The notes under the pieces were generated by a model. It saw nothing but the letters and a program-made list of their open reading frames with translations. It searched no databases and was not told where the DNA came from. The position numbers were made by a program, and so were the translations under genes. 60,000 nucleotides of DNA from assembly GCF_932526225.1 (NCBI RefSeq), contig NC_064035.1:7627501-7687500 (forward strand), read 5' to 3'. The DNA is from Nematostella vectensis. Its lineage: Eukaryota > Cnidaria > Anthozoa > Actiniaria > Edwardsiidae. Of the stretch, positions 24,501 through 39,500 are shown piece after piece (within the stretch, counting starts at the first letter, position 1; every line of letters starts with the position of its first letter).

Positions 24501-27500
24501 GATTACAAATGGAACAACTGCTGTACCCATGATTACAGATGGAACAACCGCTGCCCCCATTAGTACGGACGGAACAACTGCTGTACCCGTGATTACAGAT
24601 GGAACAACTGCTGCCCCCATGAGTACGGATAGAACAACTGCTGTACCCATGAGTACGGATGGAACAACTGCTGCACCCATGAGTACGGATGGAACAACTG
24701 CTGCACCCATGATTACGGGCAGTACAACTGCTGTACGCATGAGTACCGATGCAGCAACTTCAATACCCACGGATACGGATGAAGCAACTGCTTCACCCAT
24801 GAGTACTTATGGAGCAACTGCAATACCCATGAGTATGGATGGAACAGCTAGTGCAACCATGAGCACTTTCACAGATGCAGGTTTGCTTTTCATTGGATGA
24901 CTTTGTTTTTCCCTCTGATTTGTCTTGTAATTTTTCCCTTTCAATACTAGATTGGTACACAGAGATCCTAGAAACAGCAAAGCCTCAGGTGAAAAATGCG
25001 ACAATTTACCCTGGAGCTGATACCACTGCTCCATCGAAGACTGGTGCTCCTGAGATCACTGCTGCACCAGAGACTACTGCTGTACCTGAGACCATTGAAA
25101 CACCAGAGACCACTTCTGCACCAGAGACCACTTCTGCACCAGAGACCACTGCTCTACCAAAGACCACTGCTGTTCCAGAGACCACTACTCCACCAGAAAC
25201 CACTGCTAAACCTGAGACCACTGGTGCACCAGAGACCACTTCTGCACCAAAGACCACTGCTGTTCAAGAGGCAACTGCTTCGCCAGAGACCACTTCTGAA
25301 CCAGAGACCACTGCTCTACCAAAGACCACTGCTGCACCAGAGACCACTTCTCCAACAGAGACCACTGCTGTTCCAGGGACCACTGCTGCACCAAAGACCA
25401 CTGCTTCGCCAGAAACCACTGCTAAACCTGACACCACTGGTGCAGCAGAGACCACTTTTGTACCAGAGACCATTGCTACACCAGAAACAACTACTGTACC
25501 AGGGACCACTGCTGCACCAGAGACCACTGCTGTTCCAGAGAGCACTTCCGTACCAGAGACCACTGCTCTACCAAAGACCACTGCTGTTCCAGAGACCACT
25601 ACTCCACCAGAAACCACTGCTAAACCTGAGACCACTGGTGCACCAGAGACCACTTCTGCACCAAAGACCACTGCTGTTCCAGAGGCAACTGCTGCACCAG
25701 AGACCACTTCTGCACCAGAGACCACTGCTGCACCAGAGACCACTTCTGCACCAGAGACCACTTCTGTACCAGAGACCACTTCTGCACCAGAGACCACTGC
25801 TCTACCAGAGACCACTGCTTCGCCAGAAACCACTGCTAAACCTGACACCACTGGTGCACCAGAGACCACTTTTGTACCAGAGACCATTGCTGCACCAGAA
25901 ACAACTACTGTACCAGGGACCACTGCTGTGCCAGGGACCACTGCTGTATCAGAGACCGTGGCTACACCGGAGACCACTGCTGCACCAGAGACCACTGCTG
26001 TACCAGAGACCACTTCTGCACCAGAGACCACTGCTCTACCAAAGACCACTGGTGCACCAGAGACCTCTTCTGTACAAGAGACCACTGCTGCACCAGAGAC
26101 CACTGCTGCACCAGAGACCACTGCTGCACCAGAGACCACTGCTGCATCAGAGACCACTGCTGTTCCAGGGACCACTGCTGTACCAGAGGCCACTGCTGCA
26201 CCAGAAACTACTGCTCCACCAGAGACCACTGCTGCACCAGAGGCCACTGCTGTTCAAGGGATTACTGCTGCACCAGAGACCACATCTGCACCAAAGACCA
26301 CATCTGCACCAGAGACCACTGCTGTACCAGAGACCACTGTTGTACCTGGGACCACTGCTGCATCAGAGACCGTGGCCGCACAGGAGACCACTGTTGCACC
26401 AGAGACCGCTGCTGTACCAGAGACCACTTCCGTACCAGAGACCACTTCTGCACCTGAGAACACTGCTCTACCAAAGACCACTGCTCTACCAGAGACCACT
26501 GCTGCACCAGAAACCATTGCTAAACCTGAGACCACTGCTCCACCAGAGACCACTGCTCTACCAAAGACCACTACTCTACCAGAGACCACTGCTGCACCAG
26601 AAACTACTGCTAAACCTGAGACCACTGGTGCACCAGAGACCACTTCTGCATCAGACACAACTGCTGTACGAGGGACCACTGCTGTACCAGAGAGCACTGC
26701 TGTACCAGGGACCACTGTTGTACCAGAGACCACTACTTTACCAGAGACCACTGCTGTACCAGAGACCACTGCTGTACCAGAAACCACTGCTGTACCAGGG
26801 ACCACTGCTGCACCAGAGACCACTGCTCCACCAGAGACCACTGCTCTACCAAAGACCACTGCTGCACCAGAAACCTTTTCTATACCAGACACAACTGCTG
26901 TACCAGGGACCACTGCTGTACCAGGGACCACTGCTGTACCAGAGACCACTACTTTACCAGAGACCACTGCTGTACCAGAGACCACTGCTGTACCAGAAAC
27001 CACTGCTGTACCAGGGACCACTGCTGCACCAGAGACCACTGCTGCACCAGAGACCACTGCTCTACCAAAGACCACTGCTCTACCAAAGACCACTGCTCTA
27101 CCAAAGACCACTGCTGCACTAGAAACCTTTTCTATACCAGACACAACTGCTGTACCAGGGACCACTGCTGTACCAGAGACCATTGCTGCACCAGAGAACA
27201 CTTCTTCACCAGAGAACACTTCTGCACCAGAGACCACTTCTGCACCAGAAACCACTGCTTTACCAAAGACCACTGCTTTACCAAAGACCACTGCTCTACC
27301 AAAGACCACTGCTTTACCAGAGAGCACTGCTGCACCAGACACAACTGCCGTACCAGGGACCACTGCTGTACCAGGGACCACTGCTGTTCCAGGGACCACT
27401 GCTGTACCAGGGACCACTGCTGTACCAGAGACCACTGCTGCACCAAAGACCACTGCTGTACCAGAGACCACTGCTTCGCCAGAAACCACTGCTAAACCTG

Positions 27501-30500
27501 ACACCACTGGTGCACCAGAGACCACTGCTGTACCAGAGACCGATGCTGTACTAGAGACCACTTCTGCCTCCGAGACAACTTCTCTACCAGATACGACTAA
27601 TGCAATCAAGACCACACTTGTGATTGGAACAACTTTAGCAGCGCAAACTGATATTCCTGTGCCTCCCAAAGGTATCTACTGTTTTTTTATTGCTCTGTGT
27701 TAACAATGAGCCTCTGCAATTTTAATGGTTTGATAAATTTAAATTTAAATCATATGTTGTCCTTGACTAGACTTGCGAGTGGACCTAACAATCTTTTTAC
27801 CTGATGAATCGTGGGACATGCTACTATTGCTGCCTTTTAGTAACTCGTATGCAGAACTGAGCAGTAAAATATCTACGAATGTAAGTATGACTCTAAACTT
27901 ATGCTCGGTTCCCAGCCGTGGATCGCGGGCGCACTGAAACCATCACGGCTGGAAACCGAGCCTACTCTAAGCTTCCACTGCACTATTTTGGAATACTTTG
28001 TTGTTTACTTTTGTTTATTCATTTCACCTTTGACAAACGGTTATTTATAACTCCACGTCTAACTCTGTATCTTATACCTTACAGATTAGAGAATTCTATA
28101 CCAAGGATCCAAGCTTTATCGATGCAAATATCGTTGAATTTAGAGAGTGAGTGTTGAAGCACCGCGGGCTGAAGGCAGGGTTGGTTTTTGGTTATCTTCA
28201 TAGCAACAAATGTTACTGTTTTCTTATAAAACGTTGCGTCTAAAGTACTCATCTTTTCTAATTATGTGCTATGCTTTTTAACTTCCGTGAATACGATGAC
28301 ACGAGTGTTATGTGTAGCTTTATTAAAATAATTTCCATAAAAGGCAGTTGACATCCAAGATTTAAGAATCAACGGTGATTAAAAAACGAAAACTGCGCGA
28401 AGATTGAGTCCCTGTCGCCAAAACACTCAATGGGCCTCATGGAGGATCTTAGCCATTAGTCATGGGACTTACAATCTCTGAAATGACGGAAAACCCTTGC
28501 ATATTTTTCCGTCATACCCATGTCGGTTTTAAGCTTGTTTTTGTTACCTGCTGTTTTATATTTCATTTATACCAGAGGTAATGAGAATAACGTATGTTTA
28601 AGCAGCTCTTTAATATAATATAGGGGTTCCCGCTTTTTATAGAATGGCAATTTCAAACGTTAAAAAGATTTTACATCGATGTCTTCTAACGCTTTCTTGT
28701 AATTATCTTTCTCCTGCCAGGGGTGTCATAGCTATTATATCCTTACAGTACGGTGCCCTTCAGCAAAAGGAGCTTCTGAGTTTGGTAGAAAATCTGCAAG
28801 AGAAGAGCGGCATTGCTAATTTACCAGCCAACTTAATTGATATTACCTCAAATGATGGTAATTATGTTAACAACACTGTTTCCACTCATCTTAACTCTAA
28901 CGTTAAAAGAGGCAATTATGTCCCTGTTGTTATAACAGCGCAACTAAGGCAACCGATAAAGTATTTAGACCTAGACTTCCTGGAGACAAATTTTTAGTTG
29001 TGTTTAATAAAAAATCCGTAATCTTTGATGATTAGAATTAAAGAATAAAAAAATTAAATTGGTTGATTTGTTTTGTCTTTTCAAAAAAGTAGCTAAAACG
29101 CATTTGTTACAGTGCTGGCATATATGAGTATGACCTATGTAAATAAGCAATCGAAAACATCAAGACGTGTAGGTTGCTTGCCTTTTCAGATGATAAAGTA
29201 TTGTAACGCTTTTCTACTCTTTTTAGTTCCTCCAGCACCTAAGATGGCGAAAGCGTTCAGCCCTAATCCTACACGCTTATTTGTATCTTGGGACATTGAA
29301 GAGCCCACTCCAAAGCAAGGGAGAATCAAAGGATATACTGTTTTCTTCCGCCCATTTTCTTCTTCAAAATGGAGCTCAAAGAAATGTTATGAGTGTGACC
29401 AGCTGCTCTTGGAAAATCTTGTTCCTGGAATCAAGTACAGAGTACGAGTGCTAGCCTTTTCTGATAATGGAAATGGTATCCCTAGCAACAAACTTGATGC
29501 CTTTGCTGGTGATGGTAAATATATAATATTTCGTTTTTATTCCTAAATTCTAAGAAATAAAAGAAATACATTTGTTTCAGAAATACTTTCCACTCCAGCA
29601 TCGATTTCTCCTCAATTAATCAATACTGATGCAGCAACTACTACTTCCACGATGTCAGTTACTGCAACCATGAGTTCGGAAAGAACAACAGATCTACATT
29701 TGAGTACCGATAGGATAACTGCTGCAACCATAGGAACGGATGGTACGACTCTTATACCCATGAGTACGGATGGAACAACTGCCGCTCCGATGAGTACGGA
29801 TGGAACAACTACTTCACCAATTAGTTCGGATGGAAAAACTGCTGCACCAATGAGTACGGATGGAACAGCTGCTTCGTCCATGGGTACGGATAGAACAACT
29901 GCTACACCGATGAGTATAGATGGAACAACTGCTGCACCAATAAGTTCGGATGGAACAACCGCTTCATCCATGAGTACGGATGGAACAACTGCTGCACCCG
30001 TTAGTACGGATGGAACAACTGCGGCACCCATGAGTACGGATGCAACAACTGCCGCTCCGATGAGTACGGATGGAACAACTACTTCACCAATTAGTTCGGA
30101 TGGAAAAACTGCTGCACCAATGAGTACGGATGGAACAGCTGCTTCGTCCATGGGTACGGATGGAACAACTGCTGCACCCATGAGTACGGATGGAACAACT
30201 GCTACACCGATGAGTATAGATGGAACAACTGCTGCACCAATAAGTTCGGATGGAACAACCGCTTCATCCATGAGTACGGATGGAACAACTGCTGTACCTA
30301 GGAGTACGGATGGAACAACTGCGGCACCCATGAGTACGGATGCAACAACTGCTGCACCCGTTAGTACGGATGGAACAACTGCTGCTCCAATGAGTACGGA
30401 TGGAACAAGTACAATATCCTCTGTTGAAACCACACCTAGTACAATATCCTCTGTTGAAACCACACCTAGTACAATATCCTCTGTTGAAACCACGCCAAGT

Positions 30501-33500
30501 ACAATATTTCCTAGGACAATATTTCCAGTGGCGGCCTCATCTAGTACGGAAGGAACAACTGCTGCACCCATGAGTACGGATGGAACAACTGCTGCACCCA
30601 TGAGTACGGATGGAACAACTGCTGCACCCATGAGTACGGATGGAACAAGTACAATATCCTCTGTTGAAACCACACCTAGTACAATATTTCCTAGGACAAT
30701 ATTTCCAGTGGCGGCCTCATCTAGGACAACATCGCCTGTGGAAACCACGCCTGGAACAGCTGCACCCATGAGTTCGGATGGAACAACTGCTTTATCCATG
30801 AGTACGGATGAAACAACTGCTGCACCAATGAGTACGGATGGAACAACTGCTGCACCCATTAGTACATATGGAACAACTGCGGCACCCATGGATACTGATG
30901 GAAGAACTGCTACACCGATGAGTACGGATGGAACAACTACTGCAGCATCGAGTACGGATGGGACAACTGCGGCGCCTTTTATTAGGGTTAAAACGCCTTC
31001 ACAGCTGAACGGGACAGTATCCCCTCTTCAAAGCAGTCCTAGTACAGTATCCTCTGTTGAAACCACACCTAGTACAGTATCAACTAAACCTAGGACAATA
31101 TTTCCAGTGGCGGCCTCATCGAGGACAATATCACCTGTGGAAACCACACCTGAGACAATACCACCTGTGGAAACAAAATCTACGACAATATCGGCTATTG
31201 AGTCCTCGCCTAGAACAGCTTCAACCGTGGAAACAACACCTTGGACCACACCGCCTGTGAAAACGACAACTGGGACAAGATCGTCTATTGAAACAACACC
31301 TGAAACAACATCGCCTTCTGAAACTACGCCAACAACTGCTACATCCATGAGTACGGATGGAACGACTGCTGCACCCATGAGTACGAATGGAACAACTACC
31401 GCACCCAGGAATACGGATGGTAGAACTGCTGCACCCATGAGTACGGACGAAACAACTTCTGCATCCATGACAAAACATGCAACTGCTGCACCCATTACTA
31501 CGAATGGAACAACTGCTGAACCCATTAGTACAGATGGAACAACTGTTTTATCTATGAGTACGGCTAGAACAACTACTGCATCTATGAGTACGGCTGGAAC
31601 AACTGCTGCACCCATTATTACTAATGGAACAACTGCTGCACCCATTACTACTAATGGAACAACTACTGAACCCATGAGTACGGATGAAAGAAATGCTACA
31701 ACCATGAGTACGGATGGAACAACTGCTGCACCAATGAGTACGAATAGAACAACTGTTTCACCCATGAGTATGGATAGAACAACGGCTGCACCCATAAGTA
31801 CGGGCGGAACGAATACTGCACCCAGGAGTACACATGGAACAACTGCTGCACCCAATATTACGAATGGAACAACTGCTGAACCTATTTGTACGGATGGAAC
31901 AACTACTACACCAATGAGTACGGATGAAGCAATTGCTGCACCCATGAGTACAGATCGCACAACTGCTGTACCCAATAGTACGGATGGAACAACTGCTGTA
32001 CCCAGGAGTATGGATGGAACAACTTCTGCACCCATGAGTACGGACGGAACAACTATTGCATCCATGAGTACACAAGGAACAACTGTTTCACCCATGAGTA
32101 TGGATAGAACAACGGCTGTACCCATAAGTACGGGCGGAACGACTACTGCACCCAGGAGTACGGATGGAACAGCTACTGCACCCATGAGTACAGATGGTAC
32201 AACTGCTGTACCCATCAGTACGGATGGAACAACTACTGTACCCAGAAGTATGGATGGAACAACTGCTGCACCAATAATTTTGGATGGAACAACTGCTGCA
32301 GCCATGAGTAGAGATGGAACAACTGCCGCTCCCATGAGTACTGATGGAACAACTGCTGTACCCATTAGTACGGATGGAACAACTGCTGTACCCATTAGTA
32401 CGGATGGAACAACTGCTGTACCCAGGAGTATGGATGGAACAACTGCTTCACCATTGAGTACGTATGGAACAACTGCCGGTCCGACAAGTACGGATGGAAC
32501 AACTACTTCACCAATGAGTACGGATGGAACAACTGCTGCTCCAATGAGTAAGGATAGAACAACTGCTGCACCCAGGGGTGCTGATGGAACAACTGCTACA
32601 CCGATGAGTAGAGATGGAACAACTGCCGCTCCCATAAGAAAGGATGAAACAACTGCTGTACCCATTAGTACGGATGGAACAACTGCTGTACCCAGGAGTA
32701 TGGATGGAACAACTGCACCCTTGGGTACTGATGTAACAACTACTGCACCGATGAATACGGTTGGGACAACTGCTTCAACCATGAGTACGGATGAAACAGC
32801 TTCTGCACCCATGAGTACAGATGGAACAAATACTGTACCCAGGAGTATGGATGGAACAACTGCTGCACCCATGAGTATGGATGGAACAACTGCTGTACCA
32901 ATGAGTACGGATGGAACAACTGCTGCACCCATTAGTACGGATGGAACAACTGCTGCACCAATTAGTACGGATGGAACAACTGCTGCACCAATTAGTACTG
33001 ATGGAACAACTGTTTCACCCATGAGTATCGATAGAACAACGGTTGTACCCATAAGTACGGGCGGAACGACTACTGCACCCAGGAGTACGGATGGAACAGC
33101 TACTGCACCCATGAGTACGGAAGGAACAAGAACTTCACCAATGAGTACGGATGGAACAACTGCTACACCAATAATTTCGGATGGAACAACTGCTGCAGCC
33201 ATGAGTACAGATGGTACAACTGCTGCACCCATTAGTACGGATGGAACAACTGCCGCACCCATGAGTACAGATGGTACAACTGCTGTACCCATTAGTACGG
33301 ATGGAACAACTGCTGCACCCATGAGTACGGATGGAACAACTGCTGCAGCCATGAGTACAGATGGTACAACTGCTGTACCAATGAGTACGGATGGAACAAC
33401 TACTGTACCCAGAAGTATGAATGGAACAACTGCTGCACCCATGAGTACGGATGGAACAACTGCTGTACCAATGAGTACGGATGGAACAACTACTGTACCC

Positions 33501-36500
33501 AGAAGTATGAATGGAACAACTGCTGCACCAATAATTTCGGATGGAACAACTGCTGCAGCCATGAGTAGAGATGGAACAACTGCTGTACCCATTAGTACGG
33601 ATGGAACAACTGCTGTACCCAGGAGCATGGATCGAACAACTGCTGCACTATTGAGTACGTATGGAACAACTGCCGCACCGATAAGTACGGATGGAACAAC
33701 TACTTCACCAATGAGTACGGATGGAACAACTGCTGCTCCAATGAGTAAGGATAGAACAACTACTTCACCAATTAGTTCGGATGGAACAACTGCTTCAACC
33801 ATAAGTACGGATGAAACAGCTTCTGCACCCATGAGTACAGATGGAACAACTGCCGCTCCCATAAGTACGGATGGAACAACTACTTCACCAATTAGTTCGG
33901 ATGGAAAAACTGCTGCACCCATGAGTACGGATGGAACAGCTGCTACACCAATAAGTTCGGATGGAACAACCGCTTCATCCATGAGTACGGATGGAACAAC
34001 TGCTGTACCTAGGAGTATGGATGGAACAACTGTTGCACCAATAAGTACGGATAGAACAACTACTACACCAATGAGTACGGATGGAACAACTGCTGTACCT
34101 AGGAGTATGGATGGAACAACTGTTGCACCAATAAGTACGGATAGAACAACTACTACACCAATGAGTACGGATGGAACAACTGTTTCATCCATGAGTATGG
34201 AAAGAACAACTGCAGCACCCATGAGTACGGACGGAACTACTAGTGCACCCAGGAGCATGGATGGTACAACTGCTGCACCCATGAGTACGGACGGAACAAC
34301 TACTACACCAATGAGTACGGGTGGAACAATTGCTGCACCCATTAGTACGGATGAAACAACTGCTTCATCCATGAGTACGGATGGAACAATTGCTTCATCC
34401 ATGAGTACGTATGGAACAACTGCTGCACCCATGAGTACGGATTCAACAACTGCTGCATTAATGAGTACAGATGGTACAACTGCTTCATCTATAAGTACTG
34501 ATGGAACAACAGCCGCACCTACGATTACGGATAGAACAACTGCTGCACCCATGAGTACGGATGGAACAACTGCTGCATTAATGAGTACGGATGGTACAAC
34601 TGCTTCATCCATAAGTACGGATGGAACAACAGCCGCACCTACGATTACGGATAGAACAACTGCTACACCGATGAGTACGGATGGAACAACTGCTGCACCA
34701 ATGAGTACAGATGGTGTAACACTTTTACCTATGAGTACTGGCGAAATAGCTGTTTCTCCATTGAGTAAAAATGAGGTTTCTACTGTACCTCCGAAAACGA
34801 ATGTAATACAGAACACCGGTAAGCTAACCGCAGTTCTCAGGTTATAATTATTAAAATAAACCACGCTTATTTGAGAAATAAGCGAAATTAGATTTTTAGT
34901 CTTTACTATCTCATAGGATATCTTAATTAAATATCAAAGTATAAAACAGAAAGAATTACTGCAATCATTTAACTTGTAAAAATAGATCCTTAGAAGTTAT
35001 CACCGAACCAAGACGTAATCCTAATATTTAGCGGAGCCAGCATTTTATCCTCCACATTTTCAAGCATATTTTAGAAAAGGTATGATATTCCCTTGCTAAA
35101 AAAAACAAGGAGAAGGGGGATTACACAGACGCATTAGCAGCTTTCTATAGTTTCTAGTGTTCTAAAATAGCTACACATATTGCTGAAACAAGCATTATTT
35201 TCTTGTAGGGAAAAAGACATTTTCTTGTTGTTTCTTCCTTGGTATGTCTGGAAAAATAAAAATGACATCGATAAAAAAATTGGTTAGACAACATCTGCCG
35301 ACGAGATTTATTTATTTTGTTGCTGCAACTCCAAATGCTGTGCTATATAAGAAAGGTTGCTTTTCTTTTTGAGACAGCAGCCAGAATATTTTTTTACAAT
35401 GATTCTATCAAGCATATTCCAACAATAGATGAAATGATATCGAGTGGTGGCTTGTTTTTTTTGCCCTTCATTTCGCTTTTTGCCATTTCTATAGTGAAGA
35501 AAAAAATTATCTTACTAAATACCACTAAGTAAATATGGAAATACCATGTGCAAGAAGAAAGGCACTGGATACAATTCATCGAGAGAAAGAGGAATTAGCC
35601 CCACTGGCTCCGCTGAAAATTAACGTTTGATGTTTTATATTGTTCAAGACCGTATTGTCTGTTAATTCCTTAGATATTGATAAAGTATCTTTTTCTGACC
35701 TTTGAACTTTCAGAAATGCCCGCTACACCCGGACAACAGCGTAAGATATCCACAATTGAGGTAACGTTTACATCAGAAACCACAGGATTATCTGAGGGTA
35801 CATTTGCACCAAGAACTACTGGCCCGCATGAGAGTACTGTAGCATCAGGAGCCACTGTAGCAAGTAAAAATACTGTTACACCAGAAACAACTTCATCACC
35901 TGACATAACTGTTGAATCAGGAACCACTGTACCACCAGAGAGTACCACTACACCAGGAACAACTGTAGCTAGTAAGAGTGCTGTTGAATCAGGAACCACT
36001 GTAGCGAGTGTGAGAACTACTGCACCAGAAACCACTTTATCACCTGAAAAAACTGCTGCACCAGGAACCACTGTACCACCGGATAGCACCCCTTCACCAC
36101 GAACCACCATAGCGAGTAAGAGTACTATTGTACCAGGAACCACTGTAGCAACTGATATTACTATTCCACCAGAAACCACTGTAGCACCTGAGGGTACAGC
36201 TGCAAAAGGAAACACTATCTTACGTGAGAGTACATCTCCGCCAAGAACTACTGTATCGACTGAAAGTACTGCTGCACCAGGTATCGCTGTATCGCCTGAA
36301 AGTACTGTTTCACCAGGAACTACTGTGGCGTCTCTGAGGACTGCTGGATCAGGAACCACTGTAGCAAGTGAGGGTACTCTTGCACCAGAAACTACTCTAT
36401 CATCTGATAGAACTGCTGCACCAGGAACCATTGTATCACCCGAGAGTACTGTTGCACCAGGAACAACTGTAGGAGGTAAGAGTATTGCAGCACAGGAAAC

Positions 36501-39500
36501 GACTTCAGCGAGTGCAAATACTGCTCCACCAGGAACCACTGTATTACCTGAAAGTACTGCTGCACCAGGATCCACTGTATTACCTGAAAGTACCGCTGCA
36601 CCAGGATCCACTGTATTACCTGAAAGTACCGCTGCACCAAGAACCACTGTATTATCTGAAAGTACTGCTGCACCAGGAACTACTGTAGCAACTGAGAGTA
36701 CTGTTACACGAGGAACCACTGTAGCAAGCGGGGGTACTGATGCACTAGTAACCACTGTATCACCTGAGAGTACTTTAACACCAGGAACTACTGTATTACC
36801 TGAGAGTACTGTTGCACCAGGAATCGCTGTAGCAAGTGAGATTACTGTTACACGAGGAACCACTGTAGCAAGTGAGAGTACTGATAGTGAAAGTACTATT
36901 GTACCAGTTACCACTGTAGCTAGAGAGAGTACTTTTACACCAGGAACAACATTAGCACCTGAGAGCACTTTTGCACCTGGAACTACTGTAGCAAGTGAGA
37001 GTACTGTTATACGAGGAGCCACTGTAGCAAGCGCGAGTACTGATGCACCAGGAACTACTGTATCACCTGAGAGTACTGTTGCACCAGGAATCGCTGCAGC
37101 AAGTGAGAGTTCAATTACACCAGGAACCACTGTACTACCTGGTAGTACTGCTGCACCATTAACCACTGGAGCAAGTGAGAGTACTGTTGCACCAGGAACC
37201 ACTGTATTACCTGAAAGTACTGCTTCACCAGGAACTACTGTAGCAAGTGAGATTACTGTTACACGAGGAACCACTGTAGCAAGCGAGAGTACTGATAGTG
37301 AAAGTACTATTGTACCAGTTACCACTGTAGCTAGAGAGAGTACTTTTGCACCAGGAACAAGTGTATCACCTGAGATTACTGTCGCACCAGGACCCACTAA
37401 AGCAAGTGAGAGAACAATAACATCAGGAAACACATTAGGAAGCAAGAGTACAATAACACCAGGAACCACTGAATCACCTGAGAGTACTGCGGCACCAGGA
37501 ACTACTGTATCACGTGAGGGTACTAATACACCTGACAGTTTATTACCGGAAGGTACTACTGCACCTGGAACCACTTTTGCAAATGAGAGTACTGTTGTAT
37601 CAGGAACTACTATATCACCTGAGAGTACTGTTGCACCAGAATCGACTATAGCAAGTGAAAGTTCTGCCGCACCAGGAACCACTGAATCATCGGAAAGTAC
37701 TGTTGAACCATTAACCACTGCAGCAAGCGAAAGTACTGTTGCCCCAGGGACAACATTATCACCTGAGAGTACTGTTGCACCTGGAACTACTGTAGCAAGT
37801 GAGATAACTGTTACACGAGGAACAACTGTAGCAAGTGATAGTACATTTTCATCAGGAACCACATTAAGAAGCAAGAGTACAATAACACCAGGAAGCACTG
37901 TATCACCTAAAAGTACTGCTGCACCAGGAACTACTGTATCGCGTGAGGGTACTAATACACCTGACAGTTTATTAGCGGAAGGTACTACTGCACCTGGAAC
38001 CACTTTAGGAAATGAGAGTACTGTTGTACCAGGAACAACTATATCACCTGAGAGTACTGTTGAACCAGAATCGACTATAGCAACTGTAATTTCTGCCGCA
38101 CCAGGAACCACTGAATCATCGGAAAGTACTGTTGAATCATTAACCACTGCAGCAAGCGAAAGTACGGTTGCCCCAGGGACAACATTATCACCTGAGAGTA
38201 CTGTTGCACCTGGAACTACTGTAACAAGTGAGAGTACTGTTACACGAGGAGCCACTGTAGCAAGCGCGATTACTGATGCACCAGGAACCACTGTATTACC
38301 TGAAAGTACTGCTTCACCAGGAACTACTGTAGCAAGTGAGATTACTGTTACACGAGGAAACACTGTAGCAAGCGAGAGTACTGATAGTGAAAGTACTATT
38401 GTACCAGTTACCACTGTAGCTAGAGAGAGTACTTTTGCACCAGGAACAACATTAGCACCTGAGAGTACTGCTGCACCTGGAACTACTGTAGCCAGTGAGA
38501 GTACTGTTACACGAGGAGCCACTGTAGCAAGCGCGAGTACTGATGCACAAGGAACTACTGTATCACCTGAGAGTACTGTTGCACTAGGAATCGCTGTAGC
38601 AAGTGAGAGTTCAATTACACCAGGAACCACTGTACTACCTGAGAGTACTGCTGCACCATTAACCACTGGAGCAAGTGAGAGTACTGTTGCACCAGGAACC
38701 ACTGTATTACCTGAAAGTACTGTTTCACCAGGAACTACTGTAGCAACTGAGAGTACTGTTACACGAGGAACCACTGTAGCAAGCGAGGGTACTGATGCAC
38801 TAGTAACCACTGTTTCATCTGAGAGTACTTTAACACCAGGAACTACTGTATTACCTAAGAGTACTGCTTCACCAGGAATTACTGTAGCAAGTGAGAGTAC
38901 TGTTACACGAGGAACCACTGTAGCAAGCGAGGGTACTAATGCACTAGTAACCACTGTATCACCTGAGAGTACTGTGCCACCAGGAACTACTGTATCACGT
39001 GAGGGTACTAATACACCTGACAGTTTATTACCGGAAGGTACAACTGCACCTGGAACCACTTTTGCAAATGAGAGTACTGTTGTATCAGGAACAACTATAT
39101 CACCTGAGAGTACTGTTGCACAAGAATCGACTATAGCAAGTGAAAGTTCTGCCGCACCAGGAACCACTGAATCATCGGAAAGTACTGTTGAACCATTAAC
39201 CACTGCAGCAAGCGAAAGTACTGTTGCCCCAGGGACAACATTATCACCTGAGAGTACTGTTGCACCTGGAACTACTGTAGCAAGTGAGATAACTGTTACA
39301 CGAGGAACAACTGTAGCAAGTGATAGTACATTTTCATCAGGAACCACATTAAGAAGCAAGAGTACAATAACACCAGGAAGCACTGTATCACCTAAAAGTA
39401 CTGCTGCACCAGGAACTACTGTATCGCGTGAGGGTACTAATACACCTGACAGTTTATTAGCGGAAGGTACTACTGCACCTGGAACCACTTTAGGAAATGA

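Noticed and set aside
20415-24800. Minus-strand ORF of about 1,460 codons opposite PTS-A (and similar ones at 29612-30889, 31028-34864, 35670-41441, 41499-42572, 42630-44876, 45368-49657, 25264-27669)
   Set aside because: Repeat units are multiples of three and lack stops in antisense, so long mirror ORFs arise automatically. They have no splice logic, start context or domain; the plus frames join flanking domain exons in phase.
24996-27122. Overlapping plus-strand ORF rich in Leu/His/Gln/Arg within PTS-B
   Set aside because: It is a shifted frame of the same 18-bp repeat and does not connect with neighbouring exons.
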